Part shown: one piece after another, positions 44,467-53,571 of the stretch | Position numbering within the stretch: the first letter of the stretch is position 1 | How the letters are laid out: each line of letters starts with the position of its first letter | Origin: AG25 sp035517615 | Lineage (GTDB): Bacteria; Gemmatimonadota; Gemmatimonadetes; Gemmatimonadales; GWC2-71-9 | Assembly: GCA_035517615.1 (NCBI GenBank) | Contig: DATIYM010000018.1 | Span: 56,808 to 120,807, forward strand | Direction: 5' to 3' | Length of the DNA: 64,000 nt | The notes under the pieces: generated by a model | Database searches by the model: none | Seen by the model: the letters and a program-made list of their open reading frames with translations, nothing else | Told to the model about the DNA's origin: nothing | Translations under genes and position numbers: made by a program

Positions 44467-47400
44467 TATCGAGTTCCGCCCTTTCGTCCGTCACAGCGCC
44501 GCAGGCCAATCGTGACGCGGCGCCCTTCGATGTCCACTTCCGAGGTCACGTCTGCCTGCTCGAGGACGGTGCGCAACGCCGTCTTTCGCGCCAGTGTTTC
44601 CCCCTCGACGAAGCCTTGGAACGCCCGTACAGCGGCGACCACTTCCTCGTCGCCCGAGATCGACAGCTCGATGCGCGTCGTGTAGTCGTAACCGGCGTCC
44701 TTGCGCAGCCGCTGCACCCGATTGACGACCTCGCGCGCGAGCCCCTCCTGCACCAGCTCCCGGCTGAGCCGCGGGTCGAGCGCCACGACGTACGGCCCGT
44801 CCGCCTGGATCACCCAATCGCTCGCGACTTCGCGGGCGATCGTGACATCTTCCGGTCCGAACTCGTACTCCCCGTGCCGCACCGTCTCGCCGCGCTCCAG
44901 CGCGCGCAGCGCGTCCGGCCCAAGCTCCGACACGGCGGCTGCCGCTCGGGGAGTCTCCTTGCCGTACCGCTTGCCGAGACTCCGAAAGTTGGCCTTGCCC
45001 TTGAGTGTCACGAGATCGTGGTCCGATGCCACAACCTCACATGCCTTAGCGTTAACTTCCGCAGCCAAGATATCTAACAGGTCGTGGAAGGCGGGGCCCC
45101 TGACCTGGGCGGGGACGGCCACCTGGATGCGTGCAACCGGTTGCCGCACACGCAGGTTTCGGGCCTCCCGTGCCGCCCGCGCCAGGGACGCGAGCCGCCG
45201 GACCGCGTCCATCGCTCGGAGCAGCTCCGGCGCGGCCCGCCCGCGGTCCGCCGGAAACGGCGCCAGGTGCACCGATGTGCCGGTGAGCGCCCGGTGCAGC
45301 CAATCCGAAATAAATGGTGCCACGGGCGCGAGCAGCCGTGCCGCCGCCACCAGGGCCTCGTGCAGCGTTTCGAGCGCCACGGGATCGGTGGCCCGGTCGG
45401 GCGCCCAGAACCGTGGGCGATTCCGCCGGATGTACCAGCGCGACAAGTCTTCGCCCACGAAGTCCATGATCGCGCGCGTTCCCGCGGTCACATCGAACGC
45501 CGACCACGCCGCTCGCACCTGACCCACGACTTCGTCGAGGCGGGCGAGCAGCCAGCGATCGGCAAGCGGACGTGCCTCGAGCGGCGTTGCAGCTTCGGGC
45601 TTCCACTGCTGGGCGTACAACGCGAAAAACCGGTACGTCTCACGCAGCGTAACGAGAAACCCACCGACGAGTTTGGGAATCTCAGTGCGGTCGAACCGCT
45701 TCGGCAGCCAGACCTGGCTCTGTCCCACCAGGTACAGCCGCACCGCATCCGCGCCGTGCTCGCTGATTACCTCCCAGGGGTTCACAACGTTCCCCCGGCT
45801 CTTGGACATCTTTTGCCCCTCGGCATCGAGCACCAGCTCGTTCACGATCACGTTCCGATAGACGGGCGAGTCGAACGCGCCGATGCCGATCGCGAGCAGC
45901 GAATAAAACCAGCCGCGGGTCTGGTCCACCCCCTCGCAGATGAAATCCGCGGGAAAATGCGCGCGGAATTCCGCCTCGTGCTCGAAGGGGAAATGCCACT
46001 GCGCGTAGGGCATCGAGCCGGAATCGAACCAGGCATCGATCACGGGAATGACCCGCCGCATCACGCCGCCGCATTGCGCGCAGGGCCATGTGTACGCGTC
46101 GATGAACGGCCGGTGGGGATCGAAGTCGCTCGGCAGGTCCTTACCCCAATGGGTGCGCAGCTCGGCAAACGACCCCACCACGGTGCGATGCTCGGAATCG
46201 CGATCGCACTCCCACACATTGAGCGGCGTGCCCCAGTAGCGATCGCGCGACAGCGCCCAATCGACGTTGTTTTCGAGCCACTCGCCAAACCGCCCGCTGC
46301 CGACTTCCGGTGGATGCCAGCCGACCTGCGCGTTGGCGTCGAGCATGCGTGTCTTCAACGCCGTGGTGCGGATGAACCAGGAATCGCGCGCGTAATAGAT
46401 CAGCGCCGAATCGCAACGCCAGCAGAACGGATACGTGTGCTCGATCGGCCGGGTTTCGAGCCAGCGGCCTTCCGCCTTCAGGCGATCGATGATGAGACGA
46501 TTGGTGTCCTTGTCGGTGACGAGCCTGCCATTGATGTCGGCCCAGCGCGTGCCCTGAAACGTGCCGTCCGGCGCGACGGGATTGACGAACGCGAGGCCGT
46601 TGTCGCGGCCGGCCTGATAGTCGTCGGCGCCGAATGCCGGCGCCATGTGCACGAGGCCGGTGCCCTCGTCGGCCGACACGAAATCGGCCGCGATCACAAT
46701 GGCGCGCTCCCCCTGCTCCGGAAGCGGCACCACGTCGAGCGGACGGGTGTAGCGCTGTCCCACGAGCTCGCGGCCGCGAAACGTCGCGACCCGCTCCGCC
46801 TGCGCGAGCGGTCGGCCGCCGACGTGCAGATCACCGGCCCGCGCGCTGGCCACGATGTAGCGCGTCCGGCCGACGGCGTATTCCCCGTAGTCGAGGTCCG
46901 CATCCACCGCCACGGCGACGTTGGACAGGAGCGTCCAGGGTGTGGTCGTCCAGATCACGAGCTGCCGTCCGGGATCGGAGACCAGCGGAAACGTCACGTA
47001 GATGCTGTTGGTCTGTACGCGCTCGTAGCCCTGCGCCAGCTCGTGCGAAGACAGCGCGGTGCCGCAGCGCGGGCAGTAGGGCAGCACCTTGTGACCGCGG
47101 TACAAGAGCCCCTTCTCGTGCAGTCGCTTGAGCAGCCACCATACGGTCTCGATGTAGCCGTTGGTGTAGGTGATGTAGGGATGTTCGTAATCGAGCCAGT
47201 ACGCGATGCGCTCCGAGAGCGCTTCCCAGTCGGCCTTGTACTTGAACACGCTCTCGCGACACAGCCGGTTGAACTTCTCGATTCCGTACGCCTCGATCTG
47301 TTTCTTGCCGTTGATGCCGAGCGTTCGCTCGACTTCGATTTCCACCGGTAGGCCATGCGTATCCCACCCCGCGATGCGGGTCACGGAATGCCCCAGCATG

Positions 47401-47621
47401 GTCTGATAGCGGCACACGAGATCCTTGATCGTGCGGGCAAACACGTGGTGAATGCCCGGACGGCCGTTCGCCGTAGGCGGTCCCTCGAAGAATACGAACG
47501 GCGTGGCGGTACTCGAGGCTGTTTCGGTCTGCGCGAACAACCGCTCCCGTTTCCAGGTCGCGAGCAGCTGTTGTTCGAGCGCGTCCGGCGAAAGCTCGGG
47601 ATCGAGCTGCGGGTAGGCCAT
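44466..47621 (-). CDS. ileS: Isoleucyl-tRNA synthetase
   Basis: IleRS charges tRNA-Ile and edits misactivated valine. The 1051-residue protein has the class I signature as GRPGIHHVF near residue 56, AGWDTHGLPVEIEVE near 89, the editing domain (WTTTPWTLLSN near 225) and KMSKSRGN near 605, with a long C-terminal anticodon-binding region. GWDTHGLPVE and the overall length are typical of the second (eukaryote-like) IleRS type, which in other bacteria goes with low mupirocin sensitivity; that consequence is inference. ATG 47621 overlaps the punA stop by one base. Confidence 0.96.
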   Translation of the reverse strand: MAYPQLDPELSPDALEQQLLATWKRERLFAQTETASSTATPFVFFEGPPTANGRPGIHHVFARTIKDLVCRYQTMLGHSVTRIAGWDTHGLPVEIEVERTLGINGKKQIEAYGIEKFNRLCRESVFKYKADWEALSERIAYWLDYEHPYITYTNGYIETVWWLLKRLHEKGLLYRGHKVLPYCPRCGTALSSHELAQGYERVQTNSIYVTFPLVSDPGRQLVIWTTTPWTLLSNVAVAVDADLDYGEYAVGRTRYIVASARAGDLHVGGRPLAQAERVATFRGRELVGQRYTRPLDVVPLPEQGERAIVIAADFVSADEGTGLVHMAPAFGADDYQAGRDNGLAFVNPVAPDGTFQGTRWADINGRLVTDKDTNRLIIDRLKAEGRWLETRPIEHTYPFCWRCDSALIYYARDSWFIRTTALKTRMLDANAQVGWHPPEVGSGRFGEWLENNVDWALSRDRYWGTPLNVWECDRDSEHRTVVGSFAELRTHWGKDLPSDFDPHRPFIDAYTWPCAQCGGVMRRVIPVIDAWFDSGSMPYAQWHFPFEHEAEFRAHFPADFICEGVDQTRGWFYSLLAIGIGAFDSPVYRNVIVNELVLDAEGQKMSKSRGNVVNPWEVISEHGADAVRLYLVGQSQVWLPKRFDRTEIPKLVGGFLVTLRETYRFFALYAQQWKPEAATPLEARPLADRWLLARLDEVVGQVRAAWSAFDVTAGTRAIMDFVGEDLSRWYIRRNRPRFWAPDRATDPVALETLHEALVAAARLLAPVAPFISDWLHRALTGTSVHLAPFPADRGRAAPELLRAMDAVRRLASLARAAREARNLRVRQPVARIQVAVPAQVRGPAFHDLLDILAAEVNAKACEVVASDHDLVTLKGKANFRSLGKRYGKETPRAAAAVSELGPDALRALERGETVRHGEYEFGPEDVTIAREVASDWVIQADGPYVVALDPRLSRELVQEGLAREVVNRVQRLRKDAGYDYTTRIELSISGDEEVVAAVRAFQGFVEGETLARKTALRTVLEQADVTSEVDIEGRRVTIGLRRCDGRKGGTR

Positions 47622-48430
47622 CAGTCGAGTCGGTCCAGCACGCCCTGAATCAAGGCCGTCAGGTGCGGCTCCGCGTCGCGCGCCACGGCGATGATGCGTT
47701 CCACCGTCGTGGGCGCGAGCGCGTCCGGCAGACACTGGTCGGTGATGATCGACACGCCGAGCACGCGCATGCCCATGTGGACGGCGGTGATCACTTCGGG
47801 AACCGTGCTCATGCCCACCACGTCGGCGCCGAGCGCGCGCAGCATGCGGTATTCGGCGCGCGTCTCGAGATTCGGCCCGGTCACGGCGACGTACACGCCC
47901 TCGCGCAGCGTGAATCCCCGCTCGCGGGCCACCCGGCGCGCGATCTCGCGGAGCCACGGATCATATGGCTCCGACATATCCGGAAACCGGGGACCGAGCG
48001 ATTCGTCGTTGGGCCCGACGAGCGGGTTGTCGCCCAACAGATTGATATGATCGGCGATGAGCATGAGATCGCCGGGACTCCACAGCGGGTGCATGCCGCC
48101 GCAGGCATTCGAGACGACAAGCAGCCGCGCTCCCAGTGCGCGCAGCACGCGAACGGGAAACGCGATCTGCTGCAGCGTGTACCCCTCGTAGCGGTGAAAC
48201 CGGCCCTGCATCGCAACCACCGGCCGCCCCGCCAGTCGGCCCAGCAGCAGCACGCCCGCATGGCTCTCGACCGTGGCGATCGGAAAACCGGGTATCTCGG
48301 TGTAGGGAATCCGGGTGGCGTCGGCGATCTCGGTGGCCAGAGCGCCCAGCCCGGTGCCAAGAATCACGGCCACCTCCGGGGTGAGCGTCGATCTCGCCTG
48401 AATGGCGCGGACCGCGTCCGCGATGATCAT
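47621..48430 (-). CDS. punA: Purine nucleoside phosphorylase (trimeric type)
   Basis: A 269-residue phosphorylase that splits purine nucleosides with phosphate in nucleotide salvage. Visible motifs are VILGTGLGALA near residue 22, FHRYEGYTLQQI near 78, SNACGGMHPLWSPGDLM near 106 and TGPNLETRAEYRML near 182. At the base-binding position ITDQC has Asp where classical PNPs have Asn (TN); MTA phosphorylase also has Asp there, so adenine-type substrates are possible. hpt upstream in the same run is another purine salvage gene. It overlaps divIVA by four bases. Confidence 0.9.
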   Translation of the reverse strand: MIIADAVRAIQARSTLTPEVAVILGTGLGALATEIADATRIPYTEIPGFPIATVESHAGVLLLGRLAGRPVVAMQGRFHRYEGYTLQQIAFPVRVLRALGARLLVVSNACGGMHPLWSPGDLMLIADHINLLGDNPLVGPNDESLGPRFPDMSEPYDPWLREIARRVARERGFTLREGVYVAVTGPNLETRAEYRMLRALGADVVGMSTVPEVITAVHMGMRVLGVSIITDQCLPDALAPTTVERIIAVARDAEPHLTALIQGVLDRLD

Positions 48431-49008
48431 CCCGCTTGCTTGCCGTCCAGTGCCCGCAGCTCCGCCATTTGTCGGTCGAGAATCGCGCGAAATCCGCCGA
48501 CGTAGGCCTGGAACTGCCGCTCGGCTTCGGCGAGCTGGCGCCGCACGGCGAGCTCCGCCGCGTGCGCCTCGTCCACGATCCGCCGCGCCTCGGCCTCGGC
48601 GTCGCGCCGAATCGCCTGGGCTTCGCGTTCCGCGGCCGTGCGGGTTTCCTCGCGCAGCTGCTGTGCCGTGACGAGTGCCTCGTTCAGCGCACGCTCCCGC
48701 TCGCGAAACGAACGCAGCTGGTCGGTGAGCGCGGCGAGCCGCTCCTCGAGTACCGAGCGCTCGCGCAGAATGCGCTCCAGCTCGTCGGCCACCCGCAGGC
48801 GGAAATCCTCGACGCCGAGCGGCTCGTAGCCGCGCAGCCTCTTGCGAAACTCCTGCTTCCGGATGTCGAGCGGCGTGAGATGAAACCCGCCGTTCGCTAC
48901 GTCGTCCTCGGACCGAATAGCGCGGTACCCAACCGAAGCATCGTCGCTCCCTCCTCGACCGCTATGCCGTAGTCCGCGGACATCCCCATCGAGAGCGCTG
49001 GAACCCAT
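48427..49008 (-). CDS. divIVA: DivIVA-domain coiled-coil protein (start unresolved)
   Basis: DivIVA proteins bind curved membrane and mark poles and septa. The recognisable DivIVA start, FHLTPLDIRKQEFRKRLRGY, lies just after the yggS stop, followed by long coiled coil (LVTAQQLREETRTAAEREAQ). Between that motif and the only in-frame ATG at 49008, deep inside yggS, there is no ATG, GTG or TTG. The real start may be a rare codon such as ATT at 48918, or the 112-base overlap is genuine. Coordinates here use the ATG. The setting yggS-divIVA-ileS-lspA is conserved in many bacteria. A pole marker next to an MglA module is suggestive. Confidence 0.78.
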   Translation of the reverse strand: MGSSALDGDVRGLRHSGRGGSDDASVGYRAIRSEDDVANGGFHLTPLDIRKQEFRKRLRGYEPLGVEDFRLRVADELERILRERSVLEERLAALTDQLRSFRERERALNEALVTAQQLREETRTAAEREAQAIRRDAEAEARRIVDEAHAAELAVRRQLAEAERQFQAYVGGFRAILDRQMAELRALDGKQAG

Positions 49009-49598
49009 AGTCCCTCCTTCTGCAACTCGTCGCGCAGCACGCGCAACGCGCGAAACGTGTTTCGTTGTACCGACAGGTCGTCGGTGAACGGGGCGATGGT
49101 CATCAACCCCTCGAGTTTCAGATGCGGCTGCGCCACCACGGCGCGCGCGACTGCCGGCGCCACAGCCGGCGTGCAGCCGCTTTTCTGCTGCTCCCCTGCC
49201 ACGTTCACCTGCACGAGCACGCGGAGCTTCGACTCTTCCCCACTCTCCCCCGCCCGGCGCTCGAGCTCCGCCGCCAGACTCGCACTCTCCACGGAATGCA
49301 CCACGGCAAAGCGGCCCGGAATGAACTTAGCCTTGTTGCGCTGCAGGTGACCGATGAGGTGCCACGTGAGCGGAGCCTCGGCGAGCGCCTCGATTTTCCC
49401 CAGCGCCTCCTGGACGCGATTTTCGCCGATGTCGGTCAGGCCTGAGGCTTGGGCGGCCCGCACCGCGTCGGGCCCGAACCCCTTGGTCACCGCGACGATG
49501 GTCAGGGGATGGCTCCATCCGGAGAGCGCCTGCCTGCGCGCGATTTCCTGTTGCACCCGGGCGAGCCGCTCGGGCAGATCCCGGAAATCCTGACTCAA
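48897..49598 (-). CDS. yggS: YggS-type pyridoxal-phosphate-binding protein
   Basis: YggS/PLPBP is a small PLP-binding TIM-barrel protein involved in vitamin B6 homeostasis. The 233-residue product has the PLP Lys in IVAVTKGFGPDAV near residue 39, IGENRVQEALGKIEAL near 57, HLIGHLQRNKAK near 80 and SMGMSADYGIAVEEGATMLR near 202. It lies 18 bases after cdaA. In Gram-positive bacteria the same gene precedes sepF and divIVA; sepF is not seen here. Confidence 0.94.
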   Translation of the reverse strand: MSQDFRDLPERLARVQQEIARRQALSGWSHPLTIVAVTKGFGPDAVRAAQASGLTDIGENRVQEALGKIEALAEAPLTWHLIGHLQRNKAKFIPGRFAVVHSVESASLAAELERRAGESGEESKLRVLVQVNVAGEQQKSGCTPAVAPAVARAVVAQPHLKLEGLMTIAPFTDDLSVQRNTFRALRVLRDELQKEGLWVPALSMGMSADYGIAVEEGATMLRLGTALFGPRTT

Positions 49599-49616
49599 GC
49601 TAGCGACGGTGCCGCT

Positions 49617-50417
49617 TCAACCGGTCGCCGCGAGCAACCGCTCACCGCCCTCCAAATGAGAGATCACGCCCGAGAGAAGATCGCGCACCTGCTGCGGGGT
49701 GAGTGGACGGTGCAGCAGTCCGTGGCTCGCGATCGATATCGTCGACGTCTCCTCGGAGACCACGAGCACAGTGGCGTCGGTTTCCTCCGAGAGCCCGAGC
49801 GCCGCGCGATGTCTCGTTCCGAGCGACTTGTCGGCCACCTTGAACTGCGTGAGCGGCAACACGCAGCCGGCGCCGATGATGCGGTCGCCGCGTATCAGCA
49901 CCGCGCCGTCGTGCAGCGGCGAATATGGCGTGAAAATCGTCGTCAGCAGATCGGCCGACACCTTGGCCTCCATCGGAACGCCCGAGGAGATGAATTCCTC
50001 GAGCCCGATGTCCCCTTCGACGGCGATGATCGCGCCGGTTCCGGCGCGCGACAGGCGATCCATTGCCTCCGCGATCTCTTCAGCCACCGATTGGCGGTCG
50101 CTTTGCGAAAATCGCCGCATAAACCGTGACTGGCCCAGCCGGGCGAGGGCGTTTCGCAGCTCCGGCTGAAACACCACGACCGCCGCAAAGGCGCCGTAGG
50201 TGAACAACAGGCCGAGCAGGAAGCTGATCATCTGAAACTTCGCGAGCACCGCGGCAAAATAGGCGACCGAAAGGATCATCACCCCGATCACGATCTGCAT
50301 GGCGCGGGTGCCGACGAGGAACAGCAGAAAGCGATAGATGACGAACGCGACGAGCAAAATCTCGACGACGTCAGGCCACAAACGGGGAATCAGGAAACGG
50401 TAGGAGTCGAAGCTCAC
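49617..50417 (-). CDS. cdaA: Diadenylate cyclase CdaA (c-di-AMP synthase)
   Basis: CdaA makes cyclic di-AMP from two ATP at the inner membrane. The 266-residue protein has three N-terminal transmembrane helices (about 15-80) and a DAC domain with the two catalytic motifs, PLHDGAVLI near residue 172 and GTRHRAALGLSE near 205. GTG 50417 overlaps the folP stop by four bases (GTGA). The usual downstream partners cdaR and glmM are missing here; yggS follows instead. c-di-AMP commonly governs potassium and osmotic balance and cell-wall stress. Confidence 0.95.
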   Translation of the reverse strand: MSFDSYRFLIPRLWPDVVEILLVAFVIYRFLLFLVGTRAMQIVIGVMILSVAYFAAVLAKFQMISFLLGLLFTYGAFAAVVVFQPELRNALARLGQSRFMRRFSQSDRQSVAEEIAEAMDRLSRAGTGAIIAVEGDIGLEEFISSGVPMEAKVSADLLTTIFTPYSPLHDGAVLIRGDRIIGAGCVLPLTQFKVADKSLGTRHRAALGLSEETDATVLVVSEETSTISIASHGLLHRPLTPQQVRDLLSGVISHLEGGERLLAATG

Positions 50418-51586
50418 GTTCGAGGTGTCGTGGTCGTTGCGCTTGCCACGTTCAGGGCCTCCCGCGCGAGGCTCACGTCGTGGACTCGGAAGAGCCGCGC
50501 GCCCCGCTCCCAGGCGAGGGCACAGGCAAGCGCGCTGGCGCGGTCGCGGTCCTGAACCGGGCGGCCCGTCGCGGCACCAAGAAATCGCTTGCGCGAGGGA
50601 CCAACGGCTACAGGATAGCCCAACCCCACCACGGACGCCAGTTCGTCGAGCAATCGAAAATTCTGCTCGACGGTCTTCGCAAACCCAAACCCGGGGTCGA
50701 GCACGATGCGGTCGCGCGTCACGCCGGCCGCGAGCGCCTGCCCCGCGCAATCGGCCAGCTCGCCGGCCACGTCGGCCGCCACGTGGTGATAGGTCGCGAG
50801 CCCGTCCATCGTTTCCGGCGTCCCGCGGGAATGCATCAGGATCACGCCCACGCGGGCACCGGCCGCGACGCCGAGCAGCGCGGGGTCGAACCGCCCCCCC
50901 GAGATGTCGTTGATCGCGGCCGCCCCCGCGGCGAGCGCTGCCCGGGCCACCTCACTCTTCCGCGTGTCCACCGACACCGGCCCGAGTCCGCGGCTCACAA
51001 TCGCATCGACCACGGGAATCACGCGCGCCAGCTCATCTGCTACCGCCACGGCGGTCGCTCCCGGTCGCGTAGACTCGCCACCGACGTCGATGACTCGGCA
51101 GCCGTCGGCCTTGAGCCGTTCGGCGCGCACCACGGCGGCCTCCGCGCCCATGAAGCTGCCGCCGTCGGAAAACGAATCGGGAGTGACGTTGAGTACCCCG
51201 ATCAGCACCGGCGCATCGAGCGCAATGGATTCTCCCGCAATGCTCCAGCTCCGGGGCGGGTCGGCATAGGTCGCGAGAAACCGCGCCAGCGTTTCGCCGA
51301 CGCGCTCGAGCCCTGGCGGCACACGATCGGCACGGGCGAGCGGCGCGAGGCGGCTCGCGGCCGCCGCGACGAGCGCCCAACCTTCTCCCGTGAGCAGGTC
51401 CGCGCCCGTGCGCGTACTCCAGCGCAGGAGCGCCTCCCGTTCAGATTCGGAGATGTCGTCGAGAACGAGCGACAGGGGCTGAACGCCCGTCGCGGCCAGC
51501 CACGCCGGCTGGGCTTCCCATCCACGCGCCGCGAGCGCCGCGCGCACCGCCTCCGGGGTGTGCGCGGCGAGCGCGGTAAGCTTCAC
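50414..51586 (-). CDS. folP: Dihydropteroate synthase with N-terminal extension
   Basis: FolP joins pABA and dihydropterin pyrophosphate in folate synthesis and is the sulfonamide target. The DHPS core starts near residue 128 with IGVLNVTPDSFSDGG, then DVGGESTRPGA near 168, VSVDTRKSEVA near 202, NDISGGRFDP near 223 and GPSRKRFLGA near 330. About 125 residues precede the core (family usual size about 280, here 390), a region with LSLVLDDISESEREALL that I do not recognise. It overlaps ftsH and cdaA by four bases each. Confidence 0.94.
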   Translation of the reverse strand: MKLTALAAHTPEAVRAALAARGWEAQPAWLAATGVQPLSLVLDDISESEREALLRWSTRTGADLLTGEGWALVAAAASRLAPLARADRVPPGLERVGETLARFLATYADPPRSWSIAGESIALDAPVLIGVLNVTPDSFSDGGSFMGAEAAVVRAERLKADGCRVIDVGGESTRPGATAVAVADELARVIPVVDAIVSRGLGPVSVDTRKSEVARAALAAGAAAINDISGGRFDPALLGVAAGARVGVILMHSRGTPETMDGLATYHHVAADVAGELADCAGQALAAGVTRDRIVLDPGFGFAKTVEQNFRLLDELASVVGLGYPVAVGPSRKRFLGAATGRPVQDRDRASALACALAWERGARLFRVHDVSLAREALNVASATTTTPRT

Positions 51587-53571
51587 GCGCCGGCGGGCTC
51601 GGGCGGAGGACTGCCGAGCACCGGCCCGCGGGACGGTGCTTTTTCCTTCGCCGGCTCCACCGCGGACGCGGTCGGTGCCGCCGGCGGCGGAGTGGGCGGC
51701 ACGAGCGGCGGCAGCGGCCGCCCGGTCAGAATCAGATCGACCTGATCGCGGTCGAGGGTTTCGCGCTCGAGCAGTGCGTTGGCCAGGGCGTCGAGCTGCC
51801 CGCGATTCTCGGTCAGAATCGAGCGGGCCCGCTCGTAGGCTTCTCCCAGTAGACGCTTGAGCTCGGTATCGACGAGCTCCGCGGTCCGCTCCGACACTTC
51901 GCGCCGCTGTACGACCTCACGGCCGAGGAAGATCTCGGCCTCGCGATCGCCCACGGCGATCGGTCCTACCGCGTCGCTCATCCCGAACTGGGTCACCATC
52001 CGGCGGGCCAGCTCCGTGGCCTGCTGGATGTCCGAGTACGCACCCGTGGTCACCTTGTCGGCGCCGAATACCAGCTCTTCGGCGACCCGGCCCCCGTACG
52101 ACATCGCGAGCTGCCCCACGAGCCACTGCTTGGTCACGTTGCGCCGATCCTTTTCGGGCAGGAAGAACGTGATCCCCAAGGCGCGGCCCCGTGGCACGAT
52201 CGTGACCTTGTGAATCGGATCGACCCCCGGCACCGACAGGCCGACGAGCGCATGACCGGCCTCGTGATACGCGGTGAGCTTCCGCTCTTCTTCGGTCAGG
52301 ACCATGCTCTTCCGCTCGAGCCCGAGCATGACTTTGTCTTTCGCGTCCTCGAGGTCGGCGTTATCGACGCTCGGCTTGTTGCGCCGCGCCGCGAGCAGCG
52401 CCGCCTCATTCACGATATTCGACAGCTCGGCGCCGGACAGACCGGGAGTCCCCTTCGCGATACGCTCGAGGTTCACGTTCGTGGCAAGCGGAATCTTGCG
52501 CGTGTGCACGCGCAGGATTTGCTCGCGACCTTTCACGTCGGGCATATCGACCACGATCTGCCGGTCGAACCGTCCGGGGCGCAACAGCGCCGGATCGAGA
52601 ATGTCCGGCCGGTTCGTTGCGGCAAGCAGAATGACGCCATCGTTCGACTCGAACCCATCCATTTCCACGAGCAGCTGGTTCAACGTTTGCTCGCGCTCAT
52701 CGTGGCCGCCGCCAAGCCCCGCCCCACGGTGCCGTCCGACGGCGTCGATTTCGTCGATGAAAATGATGCACGGGGCGTGCGCCTTGCCCTGCTCGAACAG
52801 ATCGCGGACGCGCGACGCACCGACGCCCACGAACATCTCGACGAAGTCCGATCCCGACATCGAGAAGAACGGGCGGCCCGCCTCCCCGGCGACGGCCTTC
52901 GCCAGCAGCGTCTTACCCGTGCCCGGCGGCCCGACGAGCAGCGCGCCCTTGGGCAGGCGGCCACCCAGCCGCTGGAATTTTTGCGGGTCCTTGAGGAAAT
53001 CGATGATCTCCTCGAGCTCCTGCTTGGCCTCGTCGCACCCGGCCACATCGGCGAAGGTGACTTTGGGAGTGTCACCCGAGAGCAACTTCGCCTTCGATTT
53101 GCCGAATGCGAAGGCGCGGTTCCCGCCCTGCTGCATCTGGCGCAGCATGAAGATGATCAGTCCGAGAATGAACAGGTACGGCAGGAAGCTGAACAGGAAC
53201 ACGCCGAACGACTGTTTTTCTTCCTTGGCCCGAACACTCACGTCCTTCTGCCGGAGCGTCGCGACCCACGAGTCACTCGACTCGAACGGCAAGAGCGTCG
53301 TAAAATGCTGCGCGCTGCGATGCCCGACCGTGACGGCCGTCTTGAAATCGCCGCGCACCTGCTGCCGCTCGGTGATCTCCACACCGGACACGTTGCCGGC
53401 ATCGAGCTGCGCGGTGAACTCGGTATAGGAAATGTCGACGGCGTCCTGGCGCCGGCTCGATGCAAACTGCACGAGGGCAATCGACCCAACGATGAGGAGG
53501 GCCCAGAACGACAGGGTCCGCAGCGTGCGGCCCCAATTGAAATCCCGCGAAGGCGGAAGGCGGTTCGCCAT
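51583..53571 (-). CDS. ftsH: Membrane AAA+ metalloprotease FtsH
   Basis: FtsH degrades misassembled membrane proteins and some cytosolic regulators. The 662-residue protein has two transmembrane helices (about 17-37 and 125-145) around a periplasmic domain, Walker A GPPGTGKTLLAKAV near residue 208, FIDEIDAVGRHRGAG near 262, the arginine-finger region LRPGRFDRQI and the zinc motif YHEAGHALVG near 430. The tail is Pro-rich (PPLVPPTPPPAAP). It directly abuts hpt with no spacer. tilS-hpt-ftsH-folP is a widespread gene order. Confidence 0.98.
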   Translation of the reverse strand: MANRLPPSRDFNWGRTLRTLSFWALLIVGSIALVQFASSRRQDAVDISYTEFTAQLDAGNVSGVEITERQQVRGDFKTAVTVGHRSAQHFTTLLPFESSDSWVATLRQKDVSVRAKEEKQSFGVFLFSFLPYLFILGLIIFMLRQMQQGGNRAFAFGKSKAKLLSGDTPKVTFADVAGCDEAKQELEEIIDFLKDPQKFQRLGGRLPKGALLVGPPGTGKTLLAKAVAGEAGRPFFSMSGSDFVEMFVGVGASRVRDLFEQGKAHAPCIIFIDEIDAVGRHRGAGLGGGHDEREQTLNQLLVEMDGFESNDGVILLAATNRPDILDPALLRPGRFDRQIVVDMPDVKGREQILRVHTRKIPLATNVNLERIAKGTPGLSGAELSNIVNEAALLAARRNKPSVDNADLEDAKDKVMLGLERKSMVLTEEERKLTAYHEAGHALVGLSVPGVDPIHKVTIVPRGRALGITFFLPEKDRRNVTKQWLVGQLAMSYGGRVAEELVFGADKVTTGAYSDIQQATELARRMVTQFGMSDAVGPIAVGDREAEIFLGREVVQRREVSERTAELVDTELKRLLGEAYERARSILTENRGQLDALANALLERETLDRDQVDLILTGRPLPPLVPPTPPPAAPTASAVEPAKEKAPSRGPVLGSPPPEPAGA

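Noticed and set aside
45084..47351. Long open frame on the plus strand opposite ileS
   Set aside because: Antisense shadow of a certain IleRS gene in GC-rich DNA; no domain is visible.
49228..49260. Another heptanucleotide tract in yggS (CTTCGAC, TCTTCCC region)
   Set aside because: The units are too divergent and the C-rich stretch too short to claim 7-base periodicity.
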